A stretch of 64,000 bases of DNA from NCBI RefSeq assembly GCF_025165795.1, contig NZ_JAJAGO010000006.1, positions 124,001 through 188,000 of the forward strand. The letters run 5' to 3'. The DNA comes from Streptomyces gossypii. Lineage in GTDB: Bacteria; Actinomycetota; Actinomycetes; Streptomycetales; Streptomycetaceae. The position numbers and the translations under genes were made by a program. Shown piece after piece: positions 1 to 8,814 of the stretch. Position 1 is the stretch's first letter, and the number at the start of each line of letters is the position of its first letter. The notes beneath the pieces are model-generated. The model was not told the origin of the DNA. It saw only the letters and a program-made list of their open reading frames with translations, and ran no database searches.

Positions 1-1
1 G

Positions 2-838
2 CTCGCGTGCACGGCGCTGATGTACGTGAACAACGGCGAGTTCTGGAACATGCTCGGGCACGGCCTGGGCTACGACACGGAGAAGAGCCGTCTGGAGAAG
101 TGGTGGGGCGTCACCGGCCGGGCCACCTGGTTCGAGTACCAGGAGCGGCTGCTGCACGGCGACATGGTGGATGCGCGCTGGGAGTTCGTACTCCGGGTGC
201 GCGAATCGCTGCGGCGCGCGGCGGAAGCCGGGCCGGGCCCCGGCGCGGCGCCGGGAATGGGGGCCGGGGGCGGCGTGGACGTGGCGCAGTGGCGGGAGCT
301 GGCCGGGCAGCTGGCGCGGCAGCACGTCGAGGGGTCCGCGCGCACCTGGGACGCTGTCCCGGACACAGCCGTGGACGCCCCGGCGGACACCCCGGCCGAC
401 GTCCACTCGGGTGTCCCCGTGGACACCTCGGCGAAACCGGCGGCCGACGCCGACCGGGAGGTCGAGGAGATCCAGCGGATCATCGGCCAGATCCAGCGCT
501 ACGAGTCCCGTTTCCGCGCCGACGGCCTGCTTCCCGACGGCCACACCGTGCGCTCCGTCCTCTCCTGGGACTTCGGCCGCGCCTCCGGCATGGCGCGGTG
601 GGGGCTGGCCTGCCGCTTCTGCGATGTCGCGGAGGCCGAGCAGGCCGTGATCCGTACCAGCCGGGTGAGCCAGTCGACGTACGACTCCTGGGAGGAGTTC
701 TCCGTCGGCTACATCCTCGGGCGCTGCCTCCACTTCGACGAGGAGGAGTTCGGCAGCTGGTACGAGGACATGGTCGCCGCGCATCACATCCTGACCACTG
801 ACCCGGACAGTCCCTGGCTCAACATCCCCTGGAAGTGA
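2..838 (+). CDS. DUF1266 domain protein (5' end outside window)
   Basis: The reading frame is open from the first bases of the window, so the true start probably lies upstream; the first in-window ATG is at 20. The C-terminal third has the DUF1266 signature: WDFGRASGMARWG, then a segment with SWEEF and the run GYILGRCLHFDEEE. A Gly/Pro/Ala-rich, low-complexity linker separates this from the N-terminal part, which begins YVNNGEFWN. DUF1266 proteins are common in Streptomyces and have no established biochemical role. No signal peptide can be judged because the N-terminus is missing. The gene ends about 210 bp before the molybdenum hydroxylase operon and need not be co-transcribed with it. Confidence 0.75.
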   Translation, partial: LACTALMYVNNGEFWNMLGHGLGYDTEKSRLEKWWGVTGRATWFEYQERLLHGDMVDARWEFVLRVRESLRRAAEAGPGPGAAPGMGAGGGVDVAQWRELAGQLARQHVEGSARTWDAVPDTAVDAPADTPADVHSGVPVDTSAKPAADADREVEEIQRIIGQIQRYESRFRADGLLPDGHTVRSVLSWDFGRASGMARWGLACRFCDVAEAEQAVIRTSRVSQSTYDSWEEFSVGYILGRCLHFDEEEFGSWYEDMVAAHHILTTDPDSPWLNIPWK

Positions 839-1049
839 CCGGGGCGAAGTGCCTGGGGGCGACACGCGTAAGGGCGCGCGATCCCGCCGGATCGGCGTTT
901 TGTCGGTAATGTCCACCCCGCGTGACGCGAACCGCCGTGTGCGCCGAGCGCGCGCCACCGATGCCGTGTGCGCCACACGGTGCGTGGTACTCGAAGCGCC
1001 GACGGCCGGGCCCAGAGCCGCCCGGGCGCGAGCCCGCTGGGAGGCGACG

Positions 1050-1646
1050 ATGGATGCCCGGATCACCCTGCACGTCGACGGCGACGAACGGCCGCTGACC
1101 CTCGACACCCGCGTCACCCTGCTGGACGCCCTGCGCGACAGGCTGTCGGTGACCGCCCCGAAGAAGGGCTGCGACCACGGCCAGTGCGGGGCCTGCACGG
1201 TGCTGCTGGACGGCAGGCGCACCCTCAGCTGCCTCACCTTCGCGGTCGCGCAGGACGGGGCCGAAGTCGTCACCGCGGCCGGGTTGGCGAGCTACGACGG
1301 CGAGCCGCACCCGGTGCAGCGGGCGTTCCTCGAGAACGACGCGCTGCAGTGCGGCTACTGCACCCCCGGTCAGATCTGCTCGGCGATCGGCATGCTCGCG
1401 GAGGCGGCCTCGGGGCACCCCAGCCATGCGACCCCCGAACTGGCGGACGCGGGCGGCCGGGACGGCCCCGGCGGCGGACCCGGCGCACCCGGCGGGCCGG
1501 ACGGCGCGCGCCGCACGACGGCGCCCGTCGTCCTGGACGACGCGGAGATCCGGGAGCGGATGAGCGGCAACCTCTGCCGCTGCGGCGCGTACGTCAACAT
1601 CCTCGCCGCCCTGCGCGACCACGGCGCCACCGGGGTGACCGCATGA
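1050..1646 (+). CDS. Molybdenum hydroxylase, [2Fe-2S] subunit (PaoA/YagT-like)
   Basis: Small electron-transfer subunit of a xanthine dehydrogenase/aldehyde oxidase family enzyme. A plant-ferredoxin type cluster site is formed by C41, C46, C49 and C61 (KKGCDHGQCGAC). The second, helical 2Fe-2S domain has QCGYC (C101, C104) and CRCG (C176, C178). Between them, around residues 130-155, is a Gly/Pro-rich insertion that the family usually lacks. The ATG at 1050 is chosen because a GGGAGG ribosome site lies just upstream and because the family starts here; a longer frame back to 849 looks non-coding. It overlaps the FAD subunit by ATGA, so the operon is translationally coupled. There is no twin-arginine leader, unlike E. 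coli PaoA, so a cytoplasmic enzyme is inferred. Confidence 0.9.
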   Translation: MDARITLHVDGDERPLTLDTRVTLLDALRDRLSVTAPKKGCDHGQCGACTVLLDGRRTLSCLTFAVAQDGAEVVTAAGLASYDGEPHPVQRAFLENDALQCGYCTPGQICSAIGMLAEAASGHPSHATPELADAGGRDGPGGGPGAPGGPDGARRTTAPVVLDDAEIRERMSGNLCRCGAYVNILAALRDHGATGVTA

Positions 1647-2665
1647 TCCCCTTCGACTACCGGCGACCGGGCAACCCGGCCGAAGCCGTGGCCACCGTCA
1701 TCGACCACGAGGGCGCCGCCTTCCTGGGCGGCGGCACCAACCTGGTGGACCACATGAAGCTCGGCATCACCGAGCCCCGGATGCTCGTCGACGTCTCCCG
1801 GCTCCCTCTCGACCGCGTGACCGAGACGGCAGGCGGCGGACTGCGGATCGGCGCCACCGTACGGAACAGCGACCTCGCCGCCCACCCGTGGGTACGCCGC
1901 AACTGCCCGGTGCTCTCCCGTGCGCTGCTCGCCGGCGCCTCCCCGCAGCTGCGCAACACCGCGACAGTCGGCGGCAATCTGCTCCAGCGCACCCGCTGCC
2001 CCTATTTCCAGGACCTCACCACCGCCTGCAACAAGCGTGAGCCGGGGAGCGGCTGCGCGGCGATCGGCGGGTACAACCGTGACCACGCCGTCCTGGGCGC
2101 CTCCGAGCACTGCATCGCGACACACCCGTCCGACATGGCGGTGGCGATGCTCGTGCTGGACGCCGCCGTCGTCACGCTCGGCCCCGGCGGCGAGCGCACC
2201 CTGCCGCTGGCCGGCTTCCACCGGCTGCCCGGCGACGCGCCCCACCGGGACACCGTGCTGGAGCACGGCGAGCTGATCACGGCCGTCGAGCTGCCGCAGC
2301 TGCCCTTCGCCCGCCGCTCCGCCTACCGGAAGGTGCGGGACCGCGCCTCGTACGCCTTCGCGCTGGTCTCCGTCGCCGCGGCGCTCGAACTGGAAGGCGG
2401 CACGGTACGGGAGATCCGGCTCGCCTTCGGCGGGCTCGCGCACAAGCCCTGGCGGGCGAGACTCGCCGAGGAGGCGCTGCGCGGCGCACCCGCCACCGAG
2501 GAGAGCTTCCGGCACGCGGCCGACGTCGAACTGGCCGCCGCCCGCCCACGCGACGGCAACGCGTTCAAGGTGCCGATGGCCCGCAACACGCTCGTCTCCG
2601 TACTGCGGGGGCTCGTGAACGGCGCGGAGCGGGTCCGCACCGACCGCACGGAGGAGGACCGATGA
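1643..2665 (+). CDS. Molybdenum hydroxylase, FAD subunit with extra Fe-S cysteines (PaoB/YagS-like)
   Basis: FAD-binding middle subunit, 340 aa, carrying electrons between the Fe-S clusters and the acceptor. The FAD motifs are FLGGGTNLVDHM (about 28-39) and NTATVGGNLLQ (about 105-115). Directly after them is a cysteine-rich insertion with C119, C129, C138 and C157 (RCPYFQD, CNKREPGSGC, HCIAT). This matches the extra [4Fe-4S] insertion of the E. coli PaoB/YagS branch and separates it from ordinary xanthine dehydrogenase FAD subunits. The start at 1643 overlaps the upstream stop (ATGA), and its own stop overlaps the next start the same way. Substrate is not evident; the PaoABC branch oxidises aromatic aldehydes. 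Confidence 0.9.
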   Translation: MIPFDYRRPGNPAEAVATVIDHEGAAFLGGGTNLVDHMKLGITEPRMLVDVSRLPLDRVTETAGGGLRIGATVRNSDLAAHPWVRRNCPVLSRALLAGASPQLRNTATVGGNLLQRTRCPYFQDLTTACNKREPGSGCAAIGGYNRDHAVLGASEHCIATHPSDMAVAMLVLDAAVVTLGPGGERTLPLAGFHRLPGDAPHRDTVLEHGELITAVELPQLPFARRSAYRKVRDRASYAFALVSVAAALELEGGTVREIRLAFGGLAHKPWRARLAEEALRGAPATEESFRHAADVELAAARPRDGNAFKVPMARNTLVSVLRGLVNGAERVRTDRTEEDR

Positions 2666-4830
2666 CCGCCGGTACCCGGCCACTGGCCATCGGCGCGGCG
2701 CTGCCCCGCGTGGACGGCCCGGAGAAGGTGACCGGGAGCGCCCGGTACGCGTACGAGCAGCCGCCCCCCGGCCATCCGTACGGCGAACCGGTGTACGTGC
2801 ACCCGCTCCAGGCCGACATCGCCCGCGGCCGGGTGGACGCGATCGACACCGAGCGGGCCAACGCGGTCGAGGGCGTGCTGGCCGTGCTCACCCACCGCAG
2901 CGCCGCACGGCTAGCGGACACCGGGGACCGGGAGCTTGCGGTCCTCCAGTCCGACCGCGTCGCCTTCCGGGGCCAGTTCATCGGCGCCGTACTCGCCGAC
3001 ACGCCGGAGACCGCACGGCACGCGGCCGCCCTGGTGTCCGTCGACTACGCGCAGGAGCCGCACGACACCGAGCTGCTCGCCGACCATCCGGGGCTCTACG
3101 CGCCGGAGCACGTCAACCCGTCGTTCGAGACGGACACCGACGAGGGAGACGTCGACAAGGCGATGGCCGCCGCCATGGTGAAGGTCGACCGCACGTACAC
3201 CACGCCGATGGAACACAACAACCCGATGGAGCCGCACACGACGGTGGCCGTCTGGCACACGTCCGACGACGAGGCCCCCGATGACGAAGCCTCCGCCGGG
3301 TCCGTTGCCGGAGCCTCCCCCGAGGCGCCGGTGCGGCTCACCCTCTACGCCTCCACCCAGGGCGCGCACAGCGTACGGAAGACGCTGGCACCGATGTTCG
3401 GGCTGGTGCCGGACCAGCTGCGGGTGGTGTCCCCGCACGTGGGCGGCGGCTTCGGCTCGAAGGGGATGCCGCACGCACACGATGTGCTGGCCGCGCTGTG
3501 CGCCCGGGCGGTGCCCGGCCGTATCGTCAAACTCGCGGTGACCCGGCAGCAGATGTTCTCCCTCACCGGGCACCGCACGCCCACCATCCAGCGGGTGCGG
3601 CTGGGTGCCGACGTGGCCGGGCGGCTGGACGCCGTCGCGCACGAGGTCGTCGAACGCACCTCGACGGTCAAGGAGTTCGCCGAGCAGACCGCCTGCGGCA
3701 CCCGGATGATGTACGCCGCACCGCACCGGCGTACGACACACCGGCTCGCCGCCCTCGACGTGCCGGTGCCGTCCTGGATGCGGGCGCCGGGCGAAGCCCC
3801 CGGGATCTTCGCCCTGGAAGTGGCGATGGACGAACTCGCCGAGGCCGCCGGACTGGACCCGATCGAACTGCGGGTGCGCAACGACCCGTCGGCCGATCCC
3901 GAGACGGGCAAACCGTGGTCCGGCCGCCATCTGGTGCGCTGTCTGGCCGAGGGCGCCCGCCACTTCGGCTGGCAGCACCGCAACCCCGCCCCCGGTGCCC
4001 GCCGTGAGGGCGACGAGCTGGTGGGACTGGGGGTCGCCGCCTCCACCTACCCCTACTACGCGCCCCAGGGGTCACGGGCCCGCGTCCGGTACGACGGGGA
4101 GGGCCACTGGAACGTGGCAATCGGCGCGGCCGACATCGGCACCGGCTCCCGTACCGTGCTCACCCAGATCGCCGCCGACGCGCTGGAGTGCCCCGCCGCT
4201 TCCGTGACGGTGGAACTCGGCGACACCCGGCTGCCCATGGCCACCGTCGCGGGAGGCTCCGCGGGCACCGCTGCCTGGGGTGCCACCGTGGTGGCCGCGG
4301 CCCATGCCTTCCGTGCCGCGCACGGAGAGCGCCCACAGCCCGGCGCGGAGGCGCACGGCGGCGCGGAAGCACACCCCGACACCAAGCGCTTCGCGGTGCA
4401 CTCCTTCGGCGCGCAGTTCGCGGAGGTCCGGGTGGACGCCGACACCGGCGAGATCCGGGTGCCCCGCCTGCTCGGGGTGTTCTCCGTCGGCCGGATCATC
4501 AATCCGGTCACGGCACGGTCGCAGTTCATCGGCGGCATGACGATGGGGCTTTCCATGGCGCTGCACGAACACAGCGTCCTGGACCACCGCACGGGCCATG
4601 TGGTCAACCACGACTTCGCGGGCTATCACATCGCCACCCACGCCGACGCGCTCGGTATCGAGGCCCACTGGCTGGACGAGGACGACCCGCACACCAACCC
4701 GATGGGCGCGCGGGGCATCGGCGAGATCGGCATCGTGGGCTGCCCCGCCGCGATCGTCAACGCCGTGCACAACGCCACGGGCCTGCGCGTCCGCGATCTC
4801 CCGATCACCCCGGACAAACTCCTGCACTGA
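2662..4830 (+). CDS. Molybdenum hydroxylase, molybdopterin-binding catalytic subunit (PaoC/YagR-like)
   Basis: Large catalytic subunit, 722 aa, expected to hold a molybdopterin cytosine dinucleotide cofactor. Visible motifs include VGGGFGSKG, the GIGEIG segment near the C-terminus with the conserved glutamate at E688 that acts as base in this family, and MRAPGEAPG in the middle. It overlaps the FAD subunit by ATGA and completes a small-medium-large operon. No XdhC-type cofactor insertion chaperone or cofactor biosynthesis gene is visible nearby, so maturation factors must lie elsewhere. Ala/Glu/Asp-rich inserts near residues 195-215 and 560-575 look like lineage-specific loops. The assignment to the aldehyde-oxidising branch rests on the FAD subunit's cysteine insertion; the physiological substrate is unknown. 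Confidence 0.9.
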   Translation: MTAGTRPLAIGAALPRVDGPEKVTGSARYAYEQPPPGHPYGEPVYVHPLQADIARGRVDAIDTERANAVEGVLAVLTHRSAARLADTGDRELAVLQSDRVAFRGQFIGAVLADTPETARHAAALVSVDYAQEPHDTELLADHPGLYAPEHVNPSFETDTDEGDVDKAMAAAMVKVDRTYTTPMEHNNPMEPHTTVAVWHTSDDEAPDDEASAGSVAGASPEAPVRLTLYASTQGAHSVRKTLAPMFGLVPDQLRVVSPHVGGGFGSKGMPHAHDVLAALCARAVPGRIVKLAVTRQQMFSLTGHRTPTIQRVRLGADVAGRLDAVAHEVVERTSTVKEFAEQTACGTRMMYAAPHRRTTHRLAALDVPVPSWMRAPGEAPGIFALEVAMDELAEAAGLDPIELRVRNDPSADPETGKPWSGRHLVRCLAEGARHFGWQHRNPAPGARREGDELVGLGVAASTYPYYAPQGSRARVRYDGEGHWNVAIGAADIGTGSRTVLTQIAADALECPAASVTVELGDTRLPMATVAGGSAGTAAWGATVVAAAHAFRAAHGERPQPGAEAHGGAEAHPDTKRFAVHSFGAQFAEVRVDADTGEIRVPRLLGVFSVGRIINPVTARSQFIGGMTMGLSMALHEHSVLDHRTGHVVNHDFAGYHIATHADALGIEAHWLDEDDPHTNPMGARGIGEIGIVGCPAAIVNAVHNATGLRVRDLPITPDKLLH

Positions 4831-4933
4831 AGTGCCCTTTCGCGCCTGGCGCGGCTCCCCGGACGGGGTTTGTATCCGCTTTGTATGCCCGCCCCTTTGA
4901 ATCGGCTGGTCACCGAGGACAAAGGGGAAGACC

Positions 4934-5515
4934 ATGCAGAGACGTTCCCGTCGGCTTCTTGCTGTCATAAGCGCGGTCGCCGCCGTCGCCTTCGCGGCTC
5001 CGGCCGCCGTCGCGGCACCGCAGGAGGCCGCGTCGGAGTCCGAACTGGCCGCGACCCGGCCCGCCTTCAGGATGCCGTTCGAATGCGGCCAGAGGTGGCT
5101 CGGCAGCAACTGGAACGGGCACAGCCCGGGCCATTCCATCGACTGGAACCACTACGCCGCCGACGGCAGCACGGACGACTACGGCCGCCGCGTGTTCGCC
5201 AGCGCGGGCGGCAAGGTCATCGCCTCGTACTACTCCACGAGCACCGGCTACGGCAACACCGTCGTGGTCGGGCACGGAAACGGCTGGCAGACGCGCTACG
5301 CGCATCTGAAGACCCGGGCCGTCCAGCGGGGCGACAGCGTCAACCGGGGCCAGAAGCTGGGCCGGGTCGGCAAGTCGTCCGCGCTCTACAACCTCTCCCC
5401 GCACCTGCACTACGAGCAGATACACAACGGCCAGGTGGTCGTCTCGGTCATCCAGGGTGTCAGGTGGTACGACTACCTCAAGCGCTACCAGACCAGCAAG
5501 AACAGGTGCGGCTGA
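4934..5515 (+). CDS. Secreted M23 family metallopeptidase
   Basis: 193 aa with a signal peptide at residues 1-28 (basic start, hydrophobic core, AAPAAVAAP cleavage region). The mature part is a single LytM-like domain: GHSIDWN supplies the first His and Asp zinc ligands, RYAHLK lies in the middle, and HLHYEQ carries the HxH motif. Family members cleave peptide cross-links of peptidoglycan outside the cell. There is no cell-wall-binding domain, so this is a minimal hydrolase. The ATG at 4934 follows a GGGGAA ribosome site. It is convergent with the AfsR-type gene, sharing the stem-loop at 5527-5565. Confidence 0.88.
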   Translation: MQRRSRRLLAVISAVAAVAFAAPAAVAAPQEAASESELAATRPAFRMPFECGQRWLGSNWNGHSPGHSIDWNHYAADGSTDDYGRRVFASAGGKVIASYYSTSTGYGNTVVVGHGNGWQTRYAHLKTRAVQRGDSVNRGQKLGRVGKSSALYNLSPHLHYEQIHNGQVVVSVIQGVRWYDYLKRYQTSKNRCG

Positions 5516-5526
5516 CATGCGGCGCC

Positions 5527-5565
5527 GGCGGAGCGGGGACGGCGCACAGCCGTCCCCGCTCCGCC
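5527..5565. terminator. Bidirectional terminator hairpin
   Basis: A perfect 17-bp inverted repeat with a 5-base loop. The arm GGCGGAGCGGGGACGGC at 5527-5543 pairs with 5549-5565. It lies exactly between the convergent M23 gene and the AfsR-type gene, as expected for a shared transcription stop. No U-tract follows, which is usual in Streptomyces. Confidence 0.8.
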
Positions 5566-5585
5566 CGTACGACCCCCGCCGCACG

Positions 5586-8483
5586 TCAGCGCAGCGAGCG
5601 CAGCTTCGCGCCCACGAGTTCGGCCTGATCGGGGACCTCGAGCCGGCGCCACGTCGACAGCGAGCGGTGGAAGTAGCGACGGGCGGTCTGATGACGGCCG
5701 GTCGCGTGGTGCAGTTCCCCCAGCAGGCATGCGACGCGCGCCTCCGCGCGCCGGTCACCGAGCTGCTGCTGCACGGCGAGCGCGCCGACCAGCAGTGCCG
5801 AGGCCTGCCCCGCGTCGCCCTGCCGCAGGCACAGTTCCCCGATGCTCTGCTGCACGTAGGCGGCGCAGTGCGTGTCGGACAGATCGTCGAAGATGCCGAG
5901 TGCGTCCCCCAACTCCACCCGTGCGAGCTGCGGTTCGCCGCGCAGCTCGTGCAGTACGGCCATCCGGCGGCGTACCTGCGCCTCCCGGTGCCGGTCGCCG
6001 AGGTCACGGGAGAGCTCCAGCGCACCGTCGAGCCACGGTTCCGCGGCCTCCGGGTCCTGCCGCTCCAGCCAGACGGAGGCGATCGCGTTGCACGCGACGG
6101 CCTCGCCGTGCCGGTCGCCGACCTCGCCGAACCCGTGCAGGGCGTCGGCGAACGCCTCCAGCGCGGTATCGAGATCGTCGGCGATGCGGTGCACGGACCC
6201 GGTCCCCAACGCGGCGAACGCCTCGCCGGACAGGTGCCCGAGAGCAGCGAAGATCGCGCGGGACCGGTCGAACGACGCGAGGGCGTCGGCGTACCGGTCC
6301 TGATAGAGGTGGAGCTGGCCGAGGTTGCGCAGCAGTGCCGCGGCCCGCGCGTCGGACGGAGCAGGCATCGCGTCGAGTACGAGCTGATGGGTCCGCAGCC
6401 AGTCGCCGTAGTAGCCGCGCATGTCGAAGAAGCTCGCCAGCTCGATCGCCAGATCGGCGGCCCGGGAGACCCTGCCGAGACGTAAGGCGGATTCCACGGC
6501 GGCGACGAGGACCCGGCGTTCGGCCTCGAACCACTCCACGGGCTTGGCGCACAGCACGTGCGAGAGCGTGGCGGCGGGCCCGGTCAGCGGCATCGGCCCG
6601 CCTGGGGCCTGTACGCCGAGGAATCGCGTGGGCATCGCGGAGTTCGCGCAGCGGGCGAGTGCGATCAGTGCGTCGGTGACCTGGAGCTGGCGCTGGAGGC
6701 GCACGTCGGGCCCGTCCGTCTCGGCCAGTTCACGCGCGTAGCACCGCAGCAGGTCGTGCATGCGGTAGCGCTGCTGCCCCAGGGCGTCGGTGCCCACCAC
6801 GTCGACAAGGTGCTCGTCCAGCAGCGTCTCCAGCTCATCTCCGGCGTCCGCGCGGCCCATCGCCGCCGCGATGTGCCAGCCCGCCACCGCCTCGCCGGTC
6901 AGCTGACCGAAGGCGCGGAAGGCGGTGGCCGCGGGCGCCGGCAGATGCCGGTAGCTCAGCTCGGCGCTCGCCCGCACCTCCATCTCGCCGGCCTGGAGTT
7001 GGTCCAGCCGTCCGCGCTCGTCGTGCAGGAAGTCGGCAAGGGTGCCCACCGTCCAGCCGGGCCGGTTGGCCAGCCGGGCGCCCGCGATCCGTACGGCCAG
7101 CGGCAGCGAGCCGCAGCCGGCGAGCACCCGGTCGGCGTCCGCTCCTCCCGCACGCAGCCGGTCCGGCCCGATGATCGTGCCGAGCAGTGCGCGGGCCTCG
7201 TCGCGTCTCATCAGTCCGAGGGGACAGTGGCAGGCGGGCAGTGCGGACATCCGGCGGCGCGAGCTCACGAGCACCGCCGAGCCTCCGGTACCCGGAAGCA
7301 GGGGGCGTACCTGTGCGCTGCCCGCGGCGTCGTCGAGGACGATGAGGAGCCGCCGCTGCGCCAGGCGCGAGCGGAACAGCGCGGCCCGCTCGCTCAGTTC
7401 ACCGGGGATCGCGTTGTCGATGACGCCGAGCCCGCGCAGCATCTCGGCAAGTACGTCGGCCGGCTCCCGCGGCTGATCGCTCAGCCCGCCCAGGTCGACG
7501 AAGAGCTGGCCGTCGGGAAAGGCGTCGCGCACGCGGTGCGCCACGTGTACCGCCAGCGTCGACTTCCCGGAACCGGGCGGGCCCGAGAGGGCGGCGACGA
7601 CGGGCTGGCGGCCGGCCGCCGACAACTGCCGTTCGAGTACGGCGATCTCCTCCGCACGCCCGGTGAAGTCAGGTATGTCCATGGGCAGCTGGCAGGTCGG
7701 CGGAACGGCCGCCGTACGGCGCCGGCCGACATGGCCGTACCCGTTGACCTCCTCCCCGATGGCGCGCAGGGGCGCGCTCGGCTCGATGCCGAGCTCGGCG
7801 GCGAGAATCCGCTCGGCCGCCGCGTACGCGGACCGGGCCTCGGTCGTGCGGCCGGAGTTGTACAGCGCGCGCACGGTCATCTGCCACAGATCCTCCCGCA
7901 GCGGGTCCTCGGTGAGCCGGGACCGCAGCTCCGCGACCAGCGGCGCGTAATCCCCCAGCCGCAGCCGCACGTCGAGACACTCGTCGACGGCGACCGACCG
8001 CACCTCCTCGATCCGGGTGATCGCCGGATCCCACACCACGCTGGAGGGCACGTCCTGGAGCACGCTGCCGCGCCAGAGGGCGAGAGCCGATTCGTAACCG
8101 CGCAGCGCGGCGGCGTTGTCGCCCTGGTCGCGGTCGGCGCGGGCGCCGTCCAGCCGCCGTTCGAAGAGCAGCATGTCGACGTCGTGAGGCGCGACCTCGA
8201 AGGCGTAACCCGAGGGCCGGGTGCTCAGCCCGTCGGTGGCGACGCCCGCCGCCGACAGTTCCCGGCGCAGCGCGCGCACATAGGTGCGGACGTTGGCGAC
8301 CGCGGACCGGGGCGCGCCACCGGGCCACAGGACCTCCGTCAGCACGTCGAGCGAGACGAACCCCCCGGGCTGCAACAGCAGCGTGGCGAGAGCCGCTCGC
8401 GGCTTGGGGCCGCCGATACGGACGGGGACACCCTTCACCCGCACCTGGAGCGGTCCCAGCACACCGAACGTCGGCTCCCCCAT
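5586..8483 (-). CDS. AfsR/SARP-type transcriptional regulator with NB-ARC and TPR domains
   Basis: 965 aa. Residues 1-95 form an OmpR-like winged helix, followed by a bacterial transcriptional activator domain (about 100-245, ending AELGIEPSAPLR). A STAND-type ATPase comes next, with P-loop GPPGSGKST at about 301-309 and Walker B LLIVLDDAAG near 390. The last 300 residues are helical repeats typical of TPRs. This matches the large AfsR-like SARP architecture that activates secondary metabolism or development genes in Streptomyces. No biosynthetic cluster lies beside it, so its targets may be elsewhere. The start at 8483 gives the normal SARP N-terminus. Confidence 0.9.
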   Translation of the reverse strand: MGEPTFGVLGPLQVRVKGVPVRIGGPKPRAALATLLLQPGGFVSLDVLTEVLWPGGAPRSAVANVRTYVRALRRELSAAGVATDGLSTRPSGYAFEVAPHDVDMLLFERRLDGARADRDQGDNAAALRGYESALALWRGSVLQDVPSSVVWDPAITRIEEVRSVAVDECLDVRLRLGDYAPLVAELRSRLTEDPLREDLWQMTVRALYNSGRTTEARSAYAAAERILAAELGIEPSAPLRAIGEEVNGYGHVGRRRTAAVPPTCQLPMDIPDFTGRAEEIAVLERQLSAAGRQPVVAALSGPPGSGKSTLAVHVAHRVRDAFPDGQLFVDLGGLSDQPREPADVLAEMLRGLGVIDNAIPGELSERAALFRSRLAQRRLLIVLDDAAGSAQVRPLLPGTGGSAVLVSSRRRMSALPACHCPLGLMRRDEARALLGTIIGPDRLRAGGADADRVLAGCGSLPLAVRIAGARLANRPGWTVGTLADFLHDERGRLDQLQAGEMEVRASAELSYRHLPAPAATAFRAFGQLTGEAVAGWHIAAAMGRADAGDELETLLDEHLVDVVGTDALGQQRYRMHDLLRCYARELAETDGPDVRLQRQLQVTDALIALARCANSAMPTRFLGVQAPGGPMPLTGPAATLSHVLCAKPVEWFEAERRVLVAAVESALRLGRVSRAADLAIELASFFDMRGYYGDWLRTHQLVLDAMPAPSDARAAALLRNLGQLHLYQDRYADALASFDRSRAIFAALGHLSGEAFAALGTGSVHRIADDLDTALEAFADALHGFGEVGDRHGEAVACNAIASVWLERQDPEAAEPWLDGALELSRDLGDRHREAQVRRRMAVLHELRGEPQLARVELGDALGIFDDLSDTHCAAYVQQSIGELCLRQGDAGQASALLVGALAVQQQLGDRRAEARVACLLGELHHATGRHQTARRYFHRSLSTWRRLEVPDQAELVGAKLRSLR

Positions 8484-8665
8484 CCGCGTGCCTCCGCGAC
8501 AGCCGTGACTGGCGGCACAGCGTACTGGCGGGCGAAGGCGCCGAACAAGAGATCGCGCCGTGCCGCCGGACAGGCCCCAGGGCCTTGGCGGATCTTGTAC
8601 GCGGCCGTTGTCGGCCGGTTCACCGGGTGTCTCGCCCGCCGCCGCCTACGCCTACGCCCGGGGCC

Positions 8666-8693
8666 GGGGCCTGGGGCCTGGGGCCTGGGGCCT
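8666..8693. repeat. GGGGCCT heptanucleotide tandem repeat
   Basis: Four perfect head-to-tail copies of GGGGCCT, flanked by partial units (GGGGCC before, GGGGAGA after). It sits in the 331-bp gap (8484-8814) between the starts of the AfsR-type gene and the end of the FUSC gene. Apart from this repeat and the hairpin at 8728-8750, I see only the presumed promoter of the AfsR-type gene in that gap. Confidence 0.75.
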
Positions 8694-8727
8694 GGGGAGA
8701 CCCCATGCTCACTGGGTCGGCCAAAAG

Positions 8728-8750
8728 TCCTGGTAGCTCCACTACCAGGA
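8728..8750 (-). terminator. Terminator hairpin downstream of the FUSC gene
   Basis: A 9-bp perfect stem (TCCTGGTAG at 8728-8736, complement at 8742-8750) with a 5-base loop. Read on the minus strand it is followed by CTTTT, making a fairly canonical intrinsic terminator 65 bp past the FUSC stop codon. GGCC/GGCC flanks can extend the structure. Confidence 0.7.
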
Positions 8751-8814
8751 TTCCGGCCGCCTTCGGTGACCGCACGCACCGGACGACGCTTCCCTGGCGG
8801 GCAGACCCTGCCGG

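Noticed and set aside
1370..2683. 437-codon frame opposite the hydroxylase FAD subunit
   Set aside because: Antisense to a well-supported subunit; no domain.
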